Origin: an uncultured Campylobacter sp.
GTDB taxonomy: Bacteria; Campylobacterota; Campylobacteria; Campylobacterales; Campylobacteraceae
NCBI RefSeq assembly: GCF_937997595.1
Contig: NZ_CALKTS010000155.1
Coordinates: 1 to 9,578, forward strand
Reading direction: 5' to 3'
DNA: 9,578 nt
Below the pieces are notes generated by a model that had not been told where the DNA came from, did not search any database, and worked only from the letters and a program-made list of their open reading frames with translations. A program made the translations under genes and the position numbers. Shown here piece by piece: positions 1 through 7,146 of this stretch. Every line of letters starts with the position of its first letter. The stretch's first letter is position 1.

Positions 1-212
1 AAACGGACGTGCACTCGCGCCTGCTTTACGCTTCGGACTTTCCGGTGCCGTATTCTGCGATATACAACACCTACGATCTGCGCCTGTCGCAGCGTATCGC
101 GCTGCATAAAGAGCCCAACCCTTTCGATCGCAACGCGCGCGGGCTGCTCGCGTATTTCGGCGAGGAGAGCGAGCTGTGGAGCAATTACAAAAAAATTCTG
201 CCCTTTGCATAG
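1..212 (+). CDS. Amidohydrolase-family metal-dependent hydrolase, C-terminal end (5' truncated by the window)
   Basis: Only the last 69 codons are present; the reading frame is open from base 3 back through the window edge, so the GTG at position 9 is an internal valine and not a start. The segment LLYASDFPVPYSAI matches the late-barrel motif of amidohydrolases of the PF04909 type, in which the Asp after (G/A)S is a metal-binding or catalytic residue at the end of a TIM-barrel strand. The following NPFDRNARGLLAYFGEES and the SNYKKILPF end look like the usual C-terminal helices. The substrate cannot be told from this fragment. It ends with TAG, and the next coding segment starts 33 bases later on the same strand, so the two were probably co-transcribed. 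The family is fairly secure; the specific function is not. Confidence 0.72.
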   Translation, partial: TDVHSRLLYASDFPVPYSAIYNTYDLRLSQRIALHKEPNPFDRNARGLLAYFGEESELWSNYKKILPFA

Positions 213-245
213 ACGGTGAAATTCGGTGAAATTTAAGAGGCGGGC

Positions 246-852
246 GTGAATTTTATAAAATATTTTTTCTCGGAAATTTTTAGATTATTTAAGCTTCTCG
301 TAAGCGCCACGCTTGTGCTAGCTGCGGGGTTTTTAATCTACAAACTATTCTTTTCGGAGCCGGTTTAGCGGAAAATTACGAGCAAAATCGCGTTCAAATT
401 TTAGCCCTGCGCGATTTTGCGCGCGAGATAAGCCCGAAGGAGTTTCTTTTGACGTTCGTTTTGATGGCGACGAGGTCTCAAGTATGAGAGCCGTGAATAA
501 AGACAAAAACCAAAGTGCGAGTTTTTAGACGAACGAGCGCGCTGTTTTAAAAATCATAGGCTGGGATTTTGGGACTTTTAATGAACTCAAAGCCAAAGCA
601 AAAAGCGCAAATGCCGTGGGTGTAAGCATCTGGGAGGGCGAGGGTGAAACCGCTATTTATTACAAAGACGGGTTTGTGTCGAAATTTTACGAAATTTTCG
701 AGGGTTCTGCGAGCGAGGTTGTGAAAAAAGACTACGAGATCGACTGTGGTGATAGATTTGCCGCAGACGGCGTGGTGATGGCGCGCGACGGAGGCGCTAC
801 TACGGGCTTTATATGCGTGGATAAGGACGGCTACGGCATCAAACGCAGATAA
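246..852 (+). pseudogene. Decayed gene for a small membrane-anchored protein (two frame changes plus an in-frame stop)
   Basis: Three reading frames in turn encode protein-like sequence that joins into about 200 residues. Segment 1 (GTG at 246, preceded by AAGAGG at 235-240) encodes 40 residues ending at TAG 366-368, with a charged N-terminus and one membrane helix (LLVSATLVLAAGFLIYKLFF). Segment 2, open at about 365-436 in the next frame, reads AENYEQNRVQILALRDFAREI. Segment 3, in the third frame from about 439, reads VSFDVRFDGDEVSSM, meets TAG at 526-528 (possibly once TGG), then continues open to TAA at 850-852 (WDFGTFNELKAKA ... DKDGYGIKRR). Both frame changes fit single-base losses. The N-terminal anchor suggests the rest lay outside the cytoplasmic membrane. 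I do not recognise the family. Alternatives: a real 40-residue membrane peptide (246-368) plus a separate 78-residue ORF (GTG 616 to 852), or sequencing errors. Confidence 0.5.
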
Positions 853-1342
853 ATTTTCAGCGGTTTTGCATAAAATTTTAGCGGGAATTTTTGCCGTTAT
901 TGTGAATACTTTGCGGTGCCTTTTTGTCGAGCCTATCATTTAACCGCTCGTTTCGTTTGCGACAAGGACATATTCTCACCGTTTGGCGCGTAGAAATACG
1001 GACATAAGCAGGGCAGGGTGCGTAAATTTACCCAATATTTACGACGCCAAAATTCAGAGCGTGCGGTTAGAATTTAGCGTGTTTGTGGCTTTTTTTGCGG
1101 AGCGGCACACGCCGCGTATGTGCGGCAAACGACGCAACGCGCGCAAAAATGGAGCGGCGAGGCGGCTCGGCGTAGTTGCGGAAAGCAGAGCGTATGCCGC
1201 TCGAAGCGCGGTAGAGAGCTAATAATGAAGCATGCTCTGCGAAATTTCACAGGACGAATTCCGCAAACGGCAATTCGCAAAATTCCGCATATTTCGCCGC
1301 CGTAAATTCAATGGGTGTTGGTCGAACGTACCCGCCCTATGC

Positions 1343-1360
1343 TTAAATTTTAAAATTTAA
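1343..1360. repeat. 18-bp perfect AT palindrome, first copy
   Basis: TTAAATTTTAAAATTTAA is its own reverse complement. Its 16-bp core recurs exactly at 1988-2003. It contains two AAATTT hexamers. It has no T-run after a GC stem, so it is not a classical terminator. Its role is unknown. Confidence 0.8.
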
Positions 1361-1427
1361 ACCTAACGGCGTGTATCGTAGTATCAAAGCGTTCCTCGGC
1401 GTGGTGTAAATTTTGGAATCTCAGCGG

Positions 1428-1584
1428 TTTAATTTAGTTCGCAGGTACGCTAAATGAAATGGCGAGATCATCCGCGGCGGCGCGCTGCTGTTTAAATTTA
1501 GCTCATAGGCGCACTAAATACGCCGTAGATAGGTCGATCGGCTCGCCTTTTTTGGTTTAAATTTAGCTCATAGGCGCGCTAAAT
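1428..1584. repeat. Three related 28-29 bp hairpin repeats at ~64-bp spacing
   Basis: Copies lie at 1428-1455, 1491-1519 and 1556-1584, with unrelated spacers of 35 and 36 bp. Copies 2 and 3 differ at a single base; copy 1 differs from them at about seven positions including a one-base gap. Each copy carries the inverted arms ATTTAG and CTAAAT (copy 1 starts with AATTTAG) around a 12-base centre; in copy 3 the arms extend to ATTTAGC/GCTAAAT. The arms are kept while the centre of copy 1 has drifted (CTCATAGGCGC in copies 2-3 against TTCGCAGGTACG), which suggests the fold matters or the arms are favoured words. The period is CRISPR-like, but only three copies are present, the repeat matches no Campylobacter CRISPR repeat I know, and no cas gene is in view. 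A small dispersed hairpin repeat is the safer name. Confidence 0.65.
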
Positions 1585-1987
1585 CCTAGCCGCGACATGA
1601 TTTGCTTTAAATTTTACAACGACAGCTCGTTTTAAATTTTAAACCACTAGCGCAACCTACAAAAATTTAGCGTCGACCTGCCTGAAATCCGCATACATCG
1701 CGCCGCCTATGCTGCACCGGCGCCGCGTCGCATGATTTACGCTAAAACGATATCGCACTTATCGAAACTGCCAAAATACCAACGACGCGTTGTGTCATTC
1801 GCGCCGAATTGCGCTGCACCTTTCTTGTCGCATTACTTGCACTATAAAATTTCAACGTAGGTTTGTTTTAAATTTCATTGTATCGCACAAAAAAACCGTT
1901 GCGCGAGAAATTCTAGCGGCGGCTTGCTTTAAATTTACGCTTCTTGGCTAGTTTCTTTCAATCTCTCACCGCACTTTATTCTGTCGC

Positions 1988-2003
1988 TAAATTTTAAAAT
2001 TTA
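1988..2003. repeat. 16-bp perfect AT palindrome, second copy
   Basis: TAAATTTTAAAATTTA is identical to the core of the palindrome at 1343-1360. It sits 8 bp past the stop codon of the minus-strand hydrolase gene (stop at 2014-2012). In that position it could fold in the mRNA tail as an AT-only stem, but that would be a weak terminator. Confidence 0.75.
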
Positions 2004-2011
2004 CCCGAATT

Positions 2012-3106
2012 TTAGGAGTTTACCAGCTTTAAAAGCGCCTTTGAAATTCTTGCGATCTCATCTTGCATATGCCCGCCCGGATTTTGCTCAAACTCCGCTT
2101 TTGCGCCCGCACCGCGGCATTTTGCGATGAAATTTCGCGCCGTCTCGCCGCAGAGTGCTCCGCGCGGATTTTTCGGGTTCATCTCGGCCTCGCCCAAGGA
2201 CGCGTAGACGTGCGCCAGCCCCCTTTGCGGCGAGTGTGCGGCGACGAAGGCATCAAAACCGCTAAACCAAAACGATGCCGAGACACAGACGATCTTTTGA
2301 AATTTATCGCTCGCAAACGCCGCATACGCGCTAAAAAGCCCTGCCAGCGAGTATCCCGCGCATGCTCGCCACGAAGACTTTCCCGCGCCGAATACATGCT
2401 GCTCGATACGCGGGATCAGCTCGTCAGTAAATTTTTCTAAGTGCGCCGCGCCGCCACCTGCGAAATCGCGCACTCCCTTAAACGGCGATTTTGCCACCCA
2501 CGGGCTGAGCTTATCGCCCCACTGCGCCTCGTTTAGATAGATCGCCGCAAGCACGAAATCCGCGCCGCTTTGTCGCGAGACGAGTTCGTAAATTTCGCCC
2601 ACACTGGCCGCGCTAAACTCCAAGGCGTGCAGGTAGATGATCGGCACGGCATCCAAGCGGGGCGAGGAGGTTTGTGCGGACGCGGTGAGCGCTGTATTCT
2701 GCATCGATGACGCGGACGAAATCGAGTCGGTAGCCGCCGTAAATTCTGCTCTAGTATTTAACACAAGCGACGCGGCAGGTTGAATGGCTTGTATCTTAGG
2801 CGCGGCAAGAGAGGAACGCGAAACGGGCACGATGGGCGTAACGAGCGGTGTATTCGGTGCTGCAGACGCGGGAGGCTCAGGTGAAGTAGCTTGCGCGGAC
2901 AGACCGAACGAAACGGCGGGTGGATCATCCTGCGCGAATATGGGATGCGTGCCAAGCTCGAATGAGACAATCTGAGCGGATGTAGAGGTGTCGGACAGGG
3001 TATCCGGCGTGGATCTGAGAGGTTGCGCACGCGTGGCTGACGCGAGAGGTGGCGCGTGCGGGGCGAAAATTTCTACGCGCAAGCCGTTAAATTCCAAACT
3101 TTGCAT
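2012..3106 (-). CDS. Alpha/beta hydrolase of the Fes-like/esterase D type (COG2819-like) with a long low-complexity insertion
   Basis: A predicted serine hydrolase or esterase with no signal peptide, so probably cytoplasmic. After an N-terminal strand (LEFNGLRVEIFAPHAP, residues 4-19), residues about 19-153 are Ser/Ala/Pro/Thr-rich low complexity. The hydrolase core then runs from VPIIYLHALEF to the end. WGDKLSPWVAKSPF (196-209) and GGGAAHLEKFTDELIPRIE (217-235) match this family. The nucleophile elbow is GYSLAG with Ser253; the acid is probably Glu306 or Glu308 (SLGEAE); the His is His346 (NPGGH). The core is the usual size; the insertion makes the protein about 100 residues too long for the family. 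ATG at 3106 is supported by AAAGG at 3118-3114 with a 7-base gap. It is a single gene, divergent from uup. The substrate is unknown; a siderophore-ester role is only one possibility. Confidence 0.82.
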   Translation of the reverse strand: MQSLEFNGLRVEIFAPHAPPLASATRAQPLRSTPDTLSDTSTSAQIVSFELGTHPIFAQDDPPAVSFGLSAQATSPEPPASAAPNTPLVTPIVPVSRSSLAAPKIQAIQPAASLVLNTRAEFTAATDSISSASSMQNTALTASAQTSSPRLDAVPIIYLHALEFSAASVGEIYELVSRQSGADFVLAAIYLNEAQWGDKLSPWVAKSPFKGVRDFAGGGAAHLEKFTDELIPRIEQHVFGAGKSSWRACAGYSLAGLFSAYAAFASDKFQKIVCVSASFWFSGFDAFVAAHSPQRGLAHVYASLGEAEMNPKNPRGALCGETARNFIAKCRGAGAKAEFEQNPGGHMQDEIARISKALLKLVNS

Positions 3107-3149
3107 CGCTGAACCTTTAAAAGTTATTAAAATTTAATAGAATTTTGTG

Positions 3150-3155
3150 TAAAAT
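3150..3155 (+). promoter_or_regulatory. Probable -10 box for the uup operon
   Basis: TAAAAT preceded by TGTG gives an extended -10 (TGTGTAAAAT), the main sigma-70 promoter element in Campylobacter, where -35 boxes are weak. It lies in the 79-bp divergent spacer (3107-3185), 30 bp before the TTG start of uup, giving a leader of roughly 25 bases. The same spacer must hold the promoter of the minus-strand hydrolase gene, for which I see no clear box. Confidence 0.5.
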
Positions 3156-3172
3156 CACCGAATTTAACACTA

Positions 3173-3177
3173 GAGGA
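3173..3177 (+). promoter_or_regulatory. Shine-Dalgarno site supporting the TTG start of uup
   Basis: GAGGA lies 8 bases before TTG at 3186. No ATG or GTG lies nearby in that frame, and the N-terminus from this TTG (MALIELIDVTKKFG) has the exact length expected before the first Walker A of an ABC-F protein. Confidence 0.7.
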
Positions 3178-3185
3178 ACTTAAAA

Positions 3186-5138
3186 TTGGCTTTGATCGAG
3201 CTTATCGATGTTACGAAAAAATTCGGCTCCCACGTCGTTTTAGACGGCGTAAATTTCGCACTGGACGCTAACGAGCGCGTCGCCGTGATCGGCAAAAACG
3301 GCGGCGGCAAGTCCACGCTGATGAAGATAATTGCAGGTCTGTGCGAGACCGACGAGGGGCGCGTGATCACTCAAAACGGGCTAAACATCCAGATGCTCGC
3401 TCAAACGCCGAAATTTGAAGACAATCTCTCGGTCAAAGACGCGCTGCGAAGGGAGCTAGCCGAAATTTACGCCGCCCTTAGCGAATACGACGCGATCTCG
3501 AGCGAAATCGCCGCACAGCCCGAAAACAAGGAGCTTTTGGCGCGCCAAGACGAACTGATTAAATTTATCGAGGCCAAGGACGGCTGGCAGATCGATAATA
3601 AGATCGAGCAGGTGCTGCAAAATTTCGGGCTTAAAATTTACGAAAACCGCTCCGTCTGCACGCTTAGCGGCGGCGAAATTCGTCGCGTGGCGCTGGGCGC
3701 GCTGGTGCTTAAAAAGCCCGACGTGCTGCTGCTGGACGAGCCCACGAACCACCTCGACGTCTATATGGTGAAATTTCTAGAGGATATGCTGCTTGCATCA
3801 AAGCAGACGATCGTTTTTATCAGCCACGATCGCTACTTCATCGACCGCTTGGCGACGCGCAGTATCGAGATCGAAGAGGGTAAAATTTCAAATTTCGATG
3901 GCGGATATGAGAACTATCTGAGGCGCAAGCAGGAGATGCTTGCTTCGCTCGAAAAGTCCCACGAGACGCTGCTTAAACAGCTGCGCGCCGAGGAGGAGTG
4001 GCTGCACCGCGGCGTAAAAGCGCGCCTAAAGCGTAACGAAGGGCGCAAGGCGCGCATCATGCAGATGAGGCAGGATGCGAAGAAAAACCCGGGCGCGATC
4101 CGTCGCGTGCGACTCGAGCTGGAGCGCGCGAGCAGGAGCTTTAACGGCACGGGCGGCGATAATCGCAAAAAGATGCTTTTTGAATGCACGAATATCGGTA
4201 AAATTTTAAACGGCAAAGTGCTTTTCAAGGGCTTTTCGGCGCGGGTTTTGCAGGGCGAGCGCATCGGCATCGTAGGCGCTAACGGCGCGGGCAAAAGCAC
4301 TCTGCTTAAAATTCTACTTGGCCGCAGTAAGATCGATGCGGGCGAGATCAAACGCGGCGAGATCAGGATCGGCTACTTCGATCAGACCCGCAGCGGCATT
4401 ACGGACGATAAAAGTATAATCGAAATTTTCTGTCCAAACGGCGGCGATCATATCAACGTCCGCGGCAGCTACATGCACGTCTATGGGTATTTGAAAAATT
4501 TCTTGTTTCCGAAGGAGTTTTTAGATAAGCCCGTGGGCGTGCTTAGCGGCGGCGAAAAGAACCGCCTGGCGCTTGCCAAGCTCTTTACCGAGCAATACGA
4601 TTGCCTGATCTTGGACGAGCCGACGAACGATCTTGACATCGCGACGATCAATATTTTGGAGGATTATCTGCTAAGCTTCGAAGGTGCGGTAATCATCGTA
4701 AGCCACGATCGCTATTTCATCGATAAGATCACGAATAAGCTTTGGGTTTTTGAAAAAAACGGCACGATCGATCAAATTCAAATGCCCTATTCGCAGTATT
4801 TGGAGTTTGAAGACGAGATGGCGGAGATTGATCAGATCGAGGCCGACGCTGGCGCGAGCGCGAGCACAGACGAGAGCGGCCGCGAAAACAAAAAGGAAAA
4901 AACGAGCGCCGCGAAACTTAGCTACAAACAGAATAAAATTTTAGAGGAGTATCCCGCTAAGATCGAGGCTATCGAGGCGCGCATAAAAGAACTAAATCAC
5001 GCGCTTTCGACGCCTGAAATTTATCAAAAGCTCGGTATGCAGGGGCTTTTTGAAGAACTTGAAGAAAAAAGAGGAACATTAAACAGTATGGAAAATGAAT
5101 ATTACGAAGTGCTTTCGCTCGCCGAGAGCCTAAAGTAG
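3186..5138 (+). CDS. uup: ABC-F ATPase, Uup type (ribosome-associated)
   Basis: This 650-residue protein has two ATP-binding cassettes and no membrane segments, so it is an ABC-F protein and not a transporter. Cassette 1: Walker A GKNGGGKST (36-44), signature LSGGE (160-164), Walker B DEPTNHLD (184-191), switch SHDRYF (213-218). The linker at about 240-305 carries the Arg/Lys-rich helix LHRGVKARLKRNEGRKARI seen in Uup. Cassette 2: GANGAGKST (364-372), LSGGEKN (453-459), DEPTNDLD (477-484), SHDRYF (506-511). DEPTNDLD and the C-terminal coiled coil (about 575-650, after an acidic low-complexity hinge at 546-575) point to Uup over Ettl/EttA. Family members bind the ribosome at or near the E site and use ATP to relieve stalled states or aid assembly; Uup has also been linked to transposon precise excision. 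All catalytic motifs are intact. It is the first gene of a probable four-gene operon. Confidence 0.92.
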   Translation: MALIELIDVTKKFGSHVVLDGVNFALDANERVAVIGKNGGGKSTLMKIIAGLCETDEGRVITQNGLNIQMLAQTPKFEDNLSVKDALRRELAEIYAALSEYDAISSEIAAQPENKELLARQDELIKFIEAKDGWQIDNKIEQVLQNFGLKIYENRSVCTLSGGEIRRVALGALVLKKPDVLLLDEPTNHLDVYMVKFLEDMLLASKQTIVFISHDRYFIDRLATRSIEIEEGKISNFDGGYENYLRRKQEMLASLEKSHETLLKQLRAEEEWLHRGVKARLKRNEGRKARIMQMRQDAKKNPGAIRRVRLELERASRSFNGTGGDNRKKMLFECTNIGKILNGKVLFKGFSARVLQGERIGIVGANGAGKSTLLKILLGRSKIDAGEIKRGEIRIGYFDQTRSGITDDKSIIEIFCPNGGDHINVRGSYMHVYGYLKNFLFPKEFLDKPVGVLSGGEKNRLALAKLFTEQYDCLILDEPTNDLDIATINILEDYLLSFEGAVIIVSHDRYFIDKITNKLWVFEKNGTIDQIQMPYSQYLEFEDEMAEIDQIEADAGASASTDESGRENKKEKTSAAKLSYKQNKILEEYPAKIEAIEARIKELNHALSTPEIYQKLGMQGLFEELEEKRGTLNSMENEYYEVLSLAESLK

Positions 5139-5143
5139 GCGCG

Positions 5144-6352
5144 ATGGTTTGGTTTTTGATCTTTTTATACGCGCTTTACACGATTTATAAAATTTCGCTC
5201 GATCTGCTCGAGCTAAGCTTCATCCGCGCCAAGCTAAAAGAGCCTGCGGTGGTGCTTAGCGAGGAGGATTATCGCAAGGCGGGCGAGGTCGGCGCGGTAA
5301 ATTTAAAATTTAATATATTTTCGCACTGCTTTTCTTTCGCAGTGGCGCTTATTTGGATACTTGCGGGCGCTAGCGCGTTACAGCGCGCGATATATGATCT
5401 AGCGGGCGACGGGATTTTTGCGCAGAGCTGCTTCGTAACGGCGTTTTTAATCATCGGCGGCGCGGCGGCGTTTCCGCTTGAAATTTACAAAACCTTCGTC
5501 AAAGACAGACGCCTAGGCTTTTCCACGATAACGCCCGCCATTTTCGTAAAAGACGCGCTAAAATCGCTTGCGCTCACGCTGGTTTTTGGCTTTGCGGTAG
5601 CCTCTGCGCTCGTTTTTTGCGTAAATAGCCTGGGCGCGCACTGGTGGGTCTGGGGTTTTCTGCTAAGCTTCGGTATAGTTTTACTGATAAATTTGATCTA
5701 TCCGACCGTTATCGCGCCGCTGTTTAATAAGATGCAGCCGCTAGAGCAGGGCGAGCTAAAAGAGCGCATAGAGGGGCTTTTGCAACGCTGCGGCTTTAAA
5801 AGTAGCGGCGTTTTTACGATCGACGCGAGCAAACGCGACAAGCGCCTAAATGCCTATTTCGGCGGCTTCGGCGCGACAAAAAAGGTCGTGCTTTTCGACA
5901 CGCTCATAGAGAAGCTGAGCGAGGATGAAATTTTAGCCGTTTTAGGGCACGAGCTCGGGCATTTCAAACACGGTGACATTTTGAAAGGCTTAGTGCTTAG
6001 CTTCGTGCTTTTGGGCGCGACGTTCGCGGTATTCGGAAACCTCCCCGCAGGCGTGTTCGGCGCGCTAGGACTTAACGCGGACGGCGGCGCGACGCTGGTT
6101 TTTATGATTTTGTTTGCGCCGATTTTGCATGCATTTTTTGAGCCTGTAATCTCCAAGCTTAGCCGCATGCACGAATTTAGCGCGGACCGGCATGGCGCGA
6201 GCATGCAGGATAAAAAGAGCATGATCGGCGCGCTAAAGAAACTAGGCAGCGAAAACAAGGCATTTCCGCTCGCTCATAAAATTTACGCCGCGGTGTATCA
6301 TTCGCACCCGAGCCTGTATGAGCGCATAAGAGAGCTTGATGAGGATCGCTGA
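5144..6352 (+). CDS. M48 (Ste24/CAAX protease 1-type) integral membrane zinc protease
   Basis: This 402-residue membrane protein follows the Ste24 plan. The N-terminal part has hydrophobic helices at about 1-24, 58-83, 91-115, 140-162 and 168-192. A catalytic segment follows, with the zinc motif HELGH (269-273), two more helices (281-306, 315-338), the third zinc ligand Glu344 in EFSADR, and a closing HSHPS (386-390) typical of the family. In eukaryotes Ste24 trims prenylated proteins and clears blocked Sec translocons. Bacteria do not make CAAX-prenylated proteins, so a membrane quality-control role is more likely here; that is inference. ATG 5144 lies 5 bases after the uup stop with only a weak AGG before it, so translation is probably coupled. 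The gene overlaps prmC by 14 bases. From memory, H. pylori also has such a protease next to its hemK/prmC gene. All catalytic residues are intact. Confidence 0.9.
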   Translation: MVWFLIFLYALYTIYKISLDLLELSFIRAKLKEPAVVLSEEDYRKAGEVGAVNLKFNIFSHCFSFAVALIWILAGASALQRAIYDLAGDGIFAQSCFVTAFLIIGGAAAFPLEIYKTFVKDRRLGFSTITPAIFVKDALKSLALTLVFGFAVASALVFCVNSLGAHWWVWGFLLSFGIVLLINLIYPTVIAPLFNKMQPLEQGELKERIEGLLQRCGFKSSGVFTIDASKRDKRLNAYFGGFGATKKVVLFDTLIEKLSEDEILAVLGHELGHFKHGDILKGLVLSFVLLGATFAVFGNLPAGVFGALGLNADGGATLVFMILFAPILHAFFEPVISKLSRMHEFSADRHGASMQDKKSMIGALKKLGSENKAFPLAHKIYAAVYHSHPSLYERIRELDEDR

Positions 6353-7139
6353 GGCGCTAAGATGGGGCTTGCAGCAGTGCGGCTCAAAATACGTCGCGCG
6401 CGAAATTTTAAAGCTTTGCGAGAGCATTAGCAGCGAAGAGCTCGTGCTAAAATGCTCGGAAGAGCTCGCGCACGAAGCGGAATTTCGCGCTAAGATCATT
6501 GAATTTAAAGATGGTCGTCCGCTTGAATACATCACGCAAAGCTGCGAGTTTATGGGCTTTAAATTTTACGTCGATGAGCGGGTGCTGATACCGCGCTGCG
6601 AGACCGAAATTTTGGTAAAAAAAGCTCTTGCTTTGGCGCAGAGCTTGGGCGAGCCGCGCATTTGCGAGATCGGCACGGGCAGCGGTATAATCGCTATCTG
6701 CTTAAAAAAGCTACTTCCTTCTTGCCGCATCACGGCTAGCGACATCAGCGCGGATGCGCTTGAGGTAGCGCGCGCAAACGCCGCAAATTTGGGCGCGGAC
6801 GTCGAGTTTGTGCACTGCGCCTACGCAGATGAGATCGCGGGCGAGTTTGATCTCATCGTCTCAAATCCGCCCTACATCGCAAACTCCTACGCATTGGACG
6901 CGCGCGTGCTGCAGGAGCCGAAACAGGCGCTGTTTGGCGGCGAGCGGGGAGATGAAATTTTAAAACGCATCGTGCTGATCGCCGCGCAGCGCGCAAAATT
7001 TCTAGCCTGCGAGATGGGCTACGATCAAAAGCAGAGTTTGTCGGCGTTTTTGCGCGAGCAGGGCTTTAGGGCGGAATTTTACAAAGATTTGGCGCAGTTT
7101 GATCGCGGATTCGTCGCGCGAAATTTAAACAGATCGTAG
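6339..7139 (+). CDS. prmC: Peptide chain release factor N5-glutamine methyltransferase
   Basis: PrmC (formerly HemK) methylates the Gln of the GGQ motif in release factors RF1 and RF2 using S-adenosylmethionine, and is needed for efficient termination. The 266-residue product has the family order: N-terminal helical domain (about 1-75) ending in RPLEYITQ (60-67), LIPRCETE (83-90), the SAM-binding loop EIGTGSG (110-116), ASDIS (133-137), and the catalytic SNPPYI (175-180), whose NPPY binds the Gln substrate. EPKQALFGGERGDE (193-206) is also typical. I chose ATG 6339, which sits after AAGAGAG; a TTG directly upstream at 6336 is possible and would add one residue. The start lies inside the protease gene, so translation is coupled. 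No key residue is missing. Confidence 0.93.
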   Translation: MRIAEALRWGLQQCGSKYVAREILKLCESISSEELVLKCSEELAHEAEFRAKIIEFKDGRPLEYITQSCEFMGFKFYVDERVLIPRCETEILVKKALALAQSLGEPRICEIGTGSGIIAICLKKLLPSCRITASDISADALEVARANAANLGADVEFVHCAYADEIAGEFDLIVSNPPYIANSYALDARVLQEPKQALFGGERGDEILKRIVLIAAQRAKFLACEMGYDQKQSLSAFLREQGFRAEFYKDLAQFDRGFVARNLNRS

Positions 7140-7146
7140 GCGCGCC

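Larger units (their letters stand above)
853..2011. other. 1.16-kb gene-free region between a decayed gene and a convergent gene end
   Basis: I find no convincing gene on either strand. Short open frames exist (TTG 983 to 1222 on plus, 1074-1280 on minus), but they lack a Shine-Dalgarno site, are rich in Arg/Ala/Cys and resemble no family. About 853-1290 is GC-rich and mixed, with weak imperfect hairpins such as 1101-1126. About 1320-2011 is studded with TTTAAATTT-type words and holds the hairpin repeats and palindromes listed separately. No tRNA or rRNA signature was seen. A 25-codon hydrophobic frame (TTG at 866) could be debris of an older gene. The stretch lies between the end of the plus-strand decayed gene and the end of a minus-strand gene, so it is a convergent spacer and need not contain promoters. 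It may be the eroded remains of lost genes. Confidence 0.6.

Noticed and set aside
9..212. A complete 67-residue protein starting at GTG 9
   Set aside because: The frame stays open to the window edge and the sequence matches the C-terminal end of a larger amidohydrolase.
547..939. 130-codon open frame on the minus strand
   Set aside because: It lies antisense to the decayed plus-strand gene, whose own frames are more protein-like; there is no Shine-Dalgarno site and no recognisable motif.
866..943. 25-codon hydrophobic frame (HKILAGIFAVIVNTLRCLF...)
   Set aside because: It looks like a signal peptide, but the start is a TTG with no ribosome site and nothing follows the stop; at most gene debris.
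983..1222. 79-codon plus-strand frame from TTG
   Set aside because: Arg/Ala-rich sequence without Shine-Dalgarno support, domain or hydrophobic pattern; looks like chance in GC-rich spacer.
1428..1584. A CRISPR array
   Set aside because: Only three copies, one strongly diverged; the repeat does not resemble the Campylobacter type II-C repeat I know, and no cas genes or leader are visible. Reported as hairpin repeats.
1556..1584. tRNA D-arm-like string (TAGCTCA...GCGC)
   Set aside because: No acceptor stem, anticodon arm or T-arm can be built around it, and the same string recurs as part of a hairpin repeat.
3914..4351. 145-codon minus-strand frame inside uup
   Set aside because: It is the antisense shadow of an intact, motif-rich ABC-F gene; Ser/Leu/Arg-rich composition is typical of such shadows.
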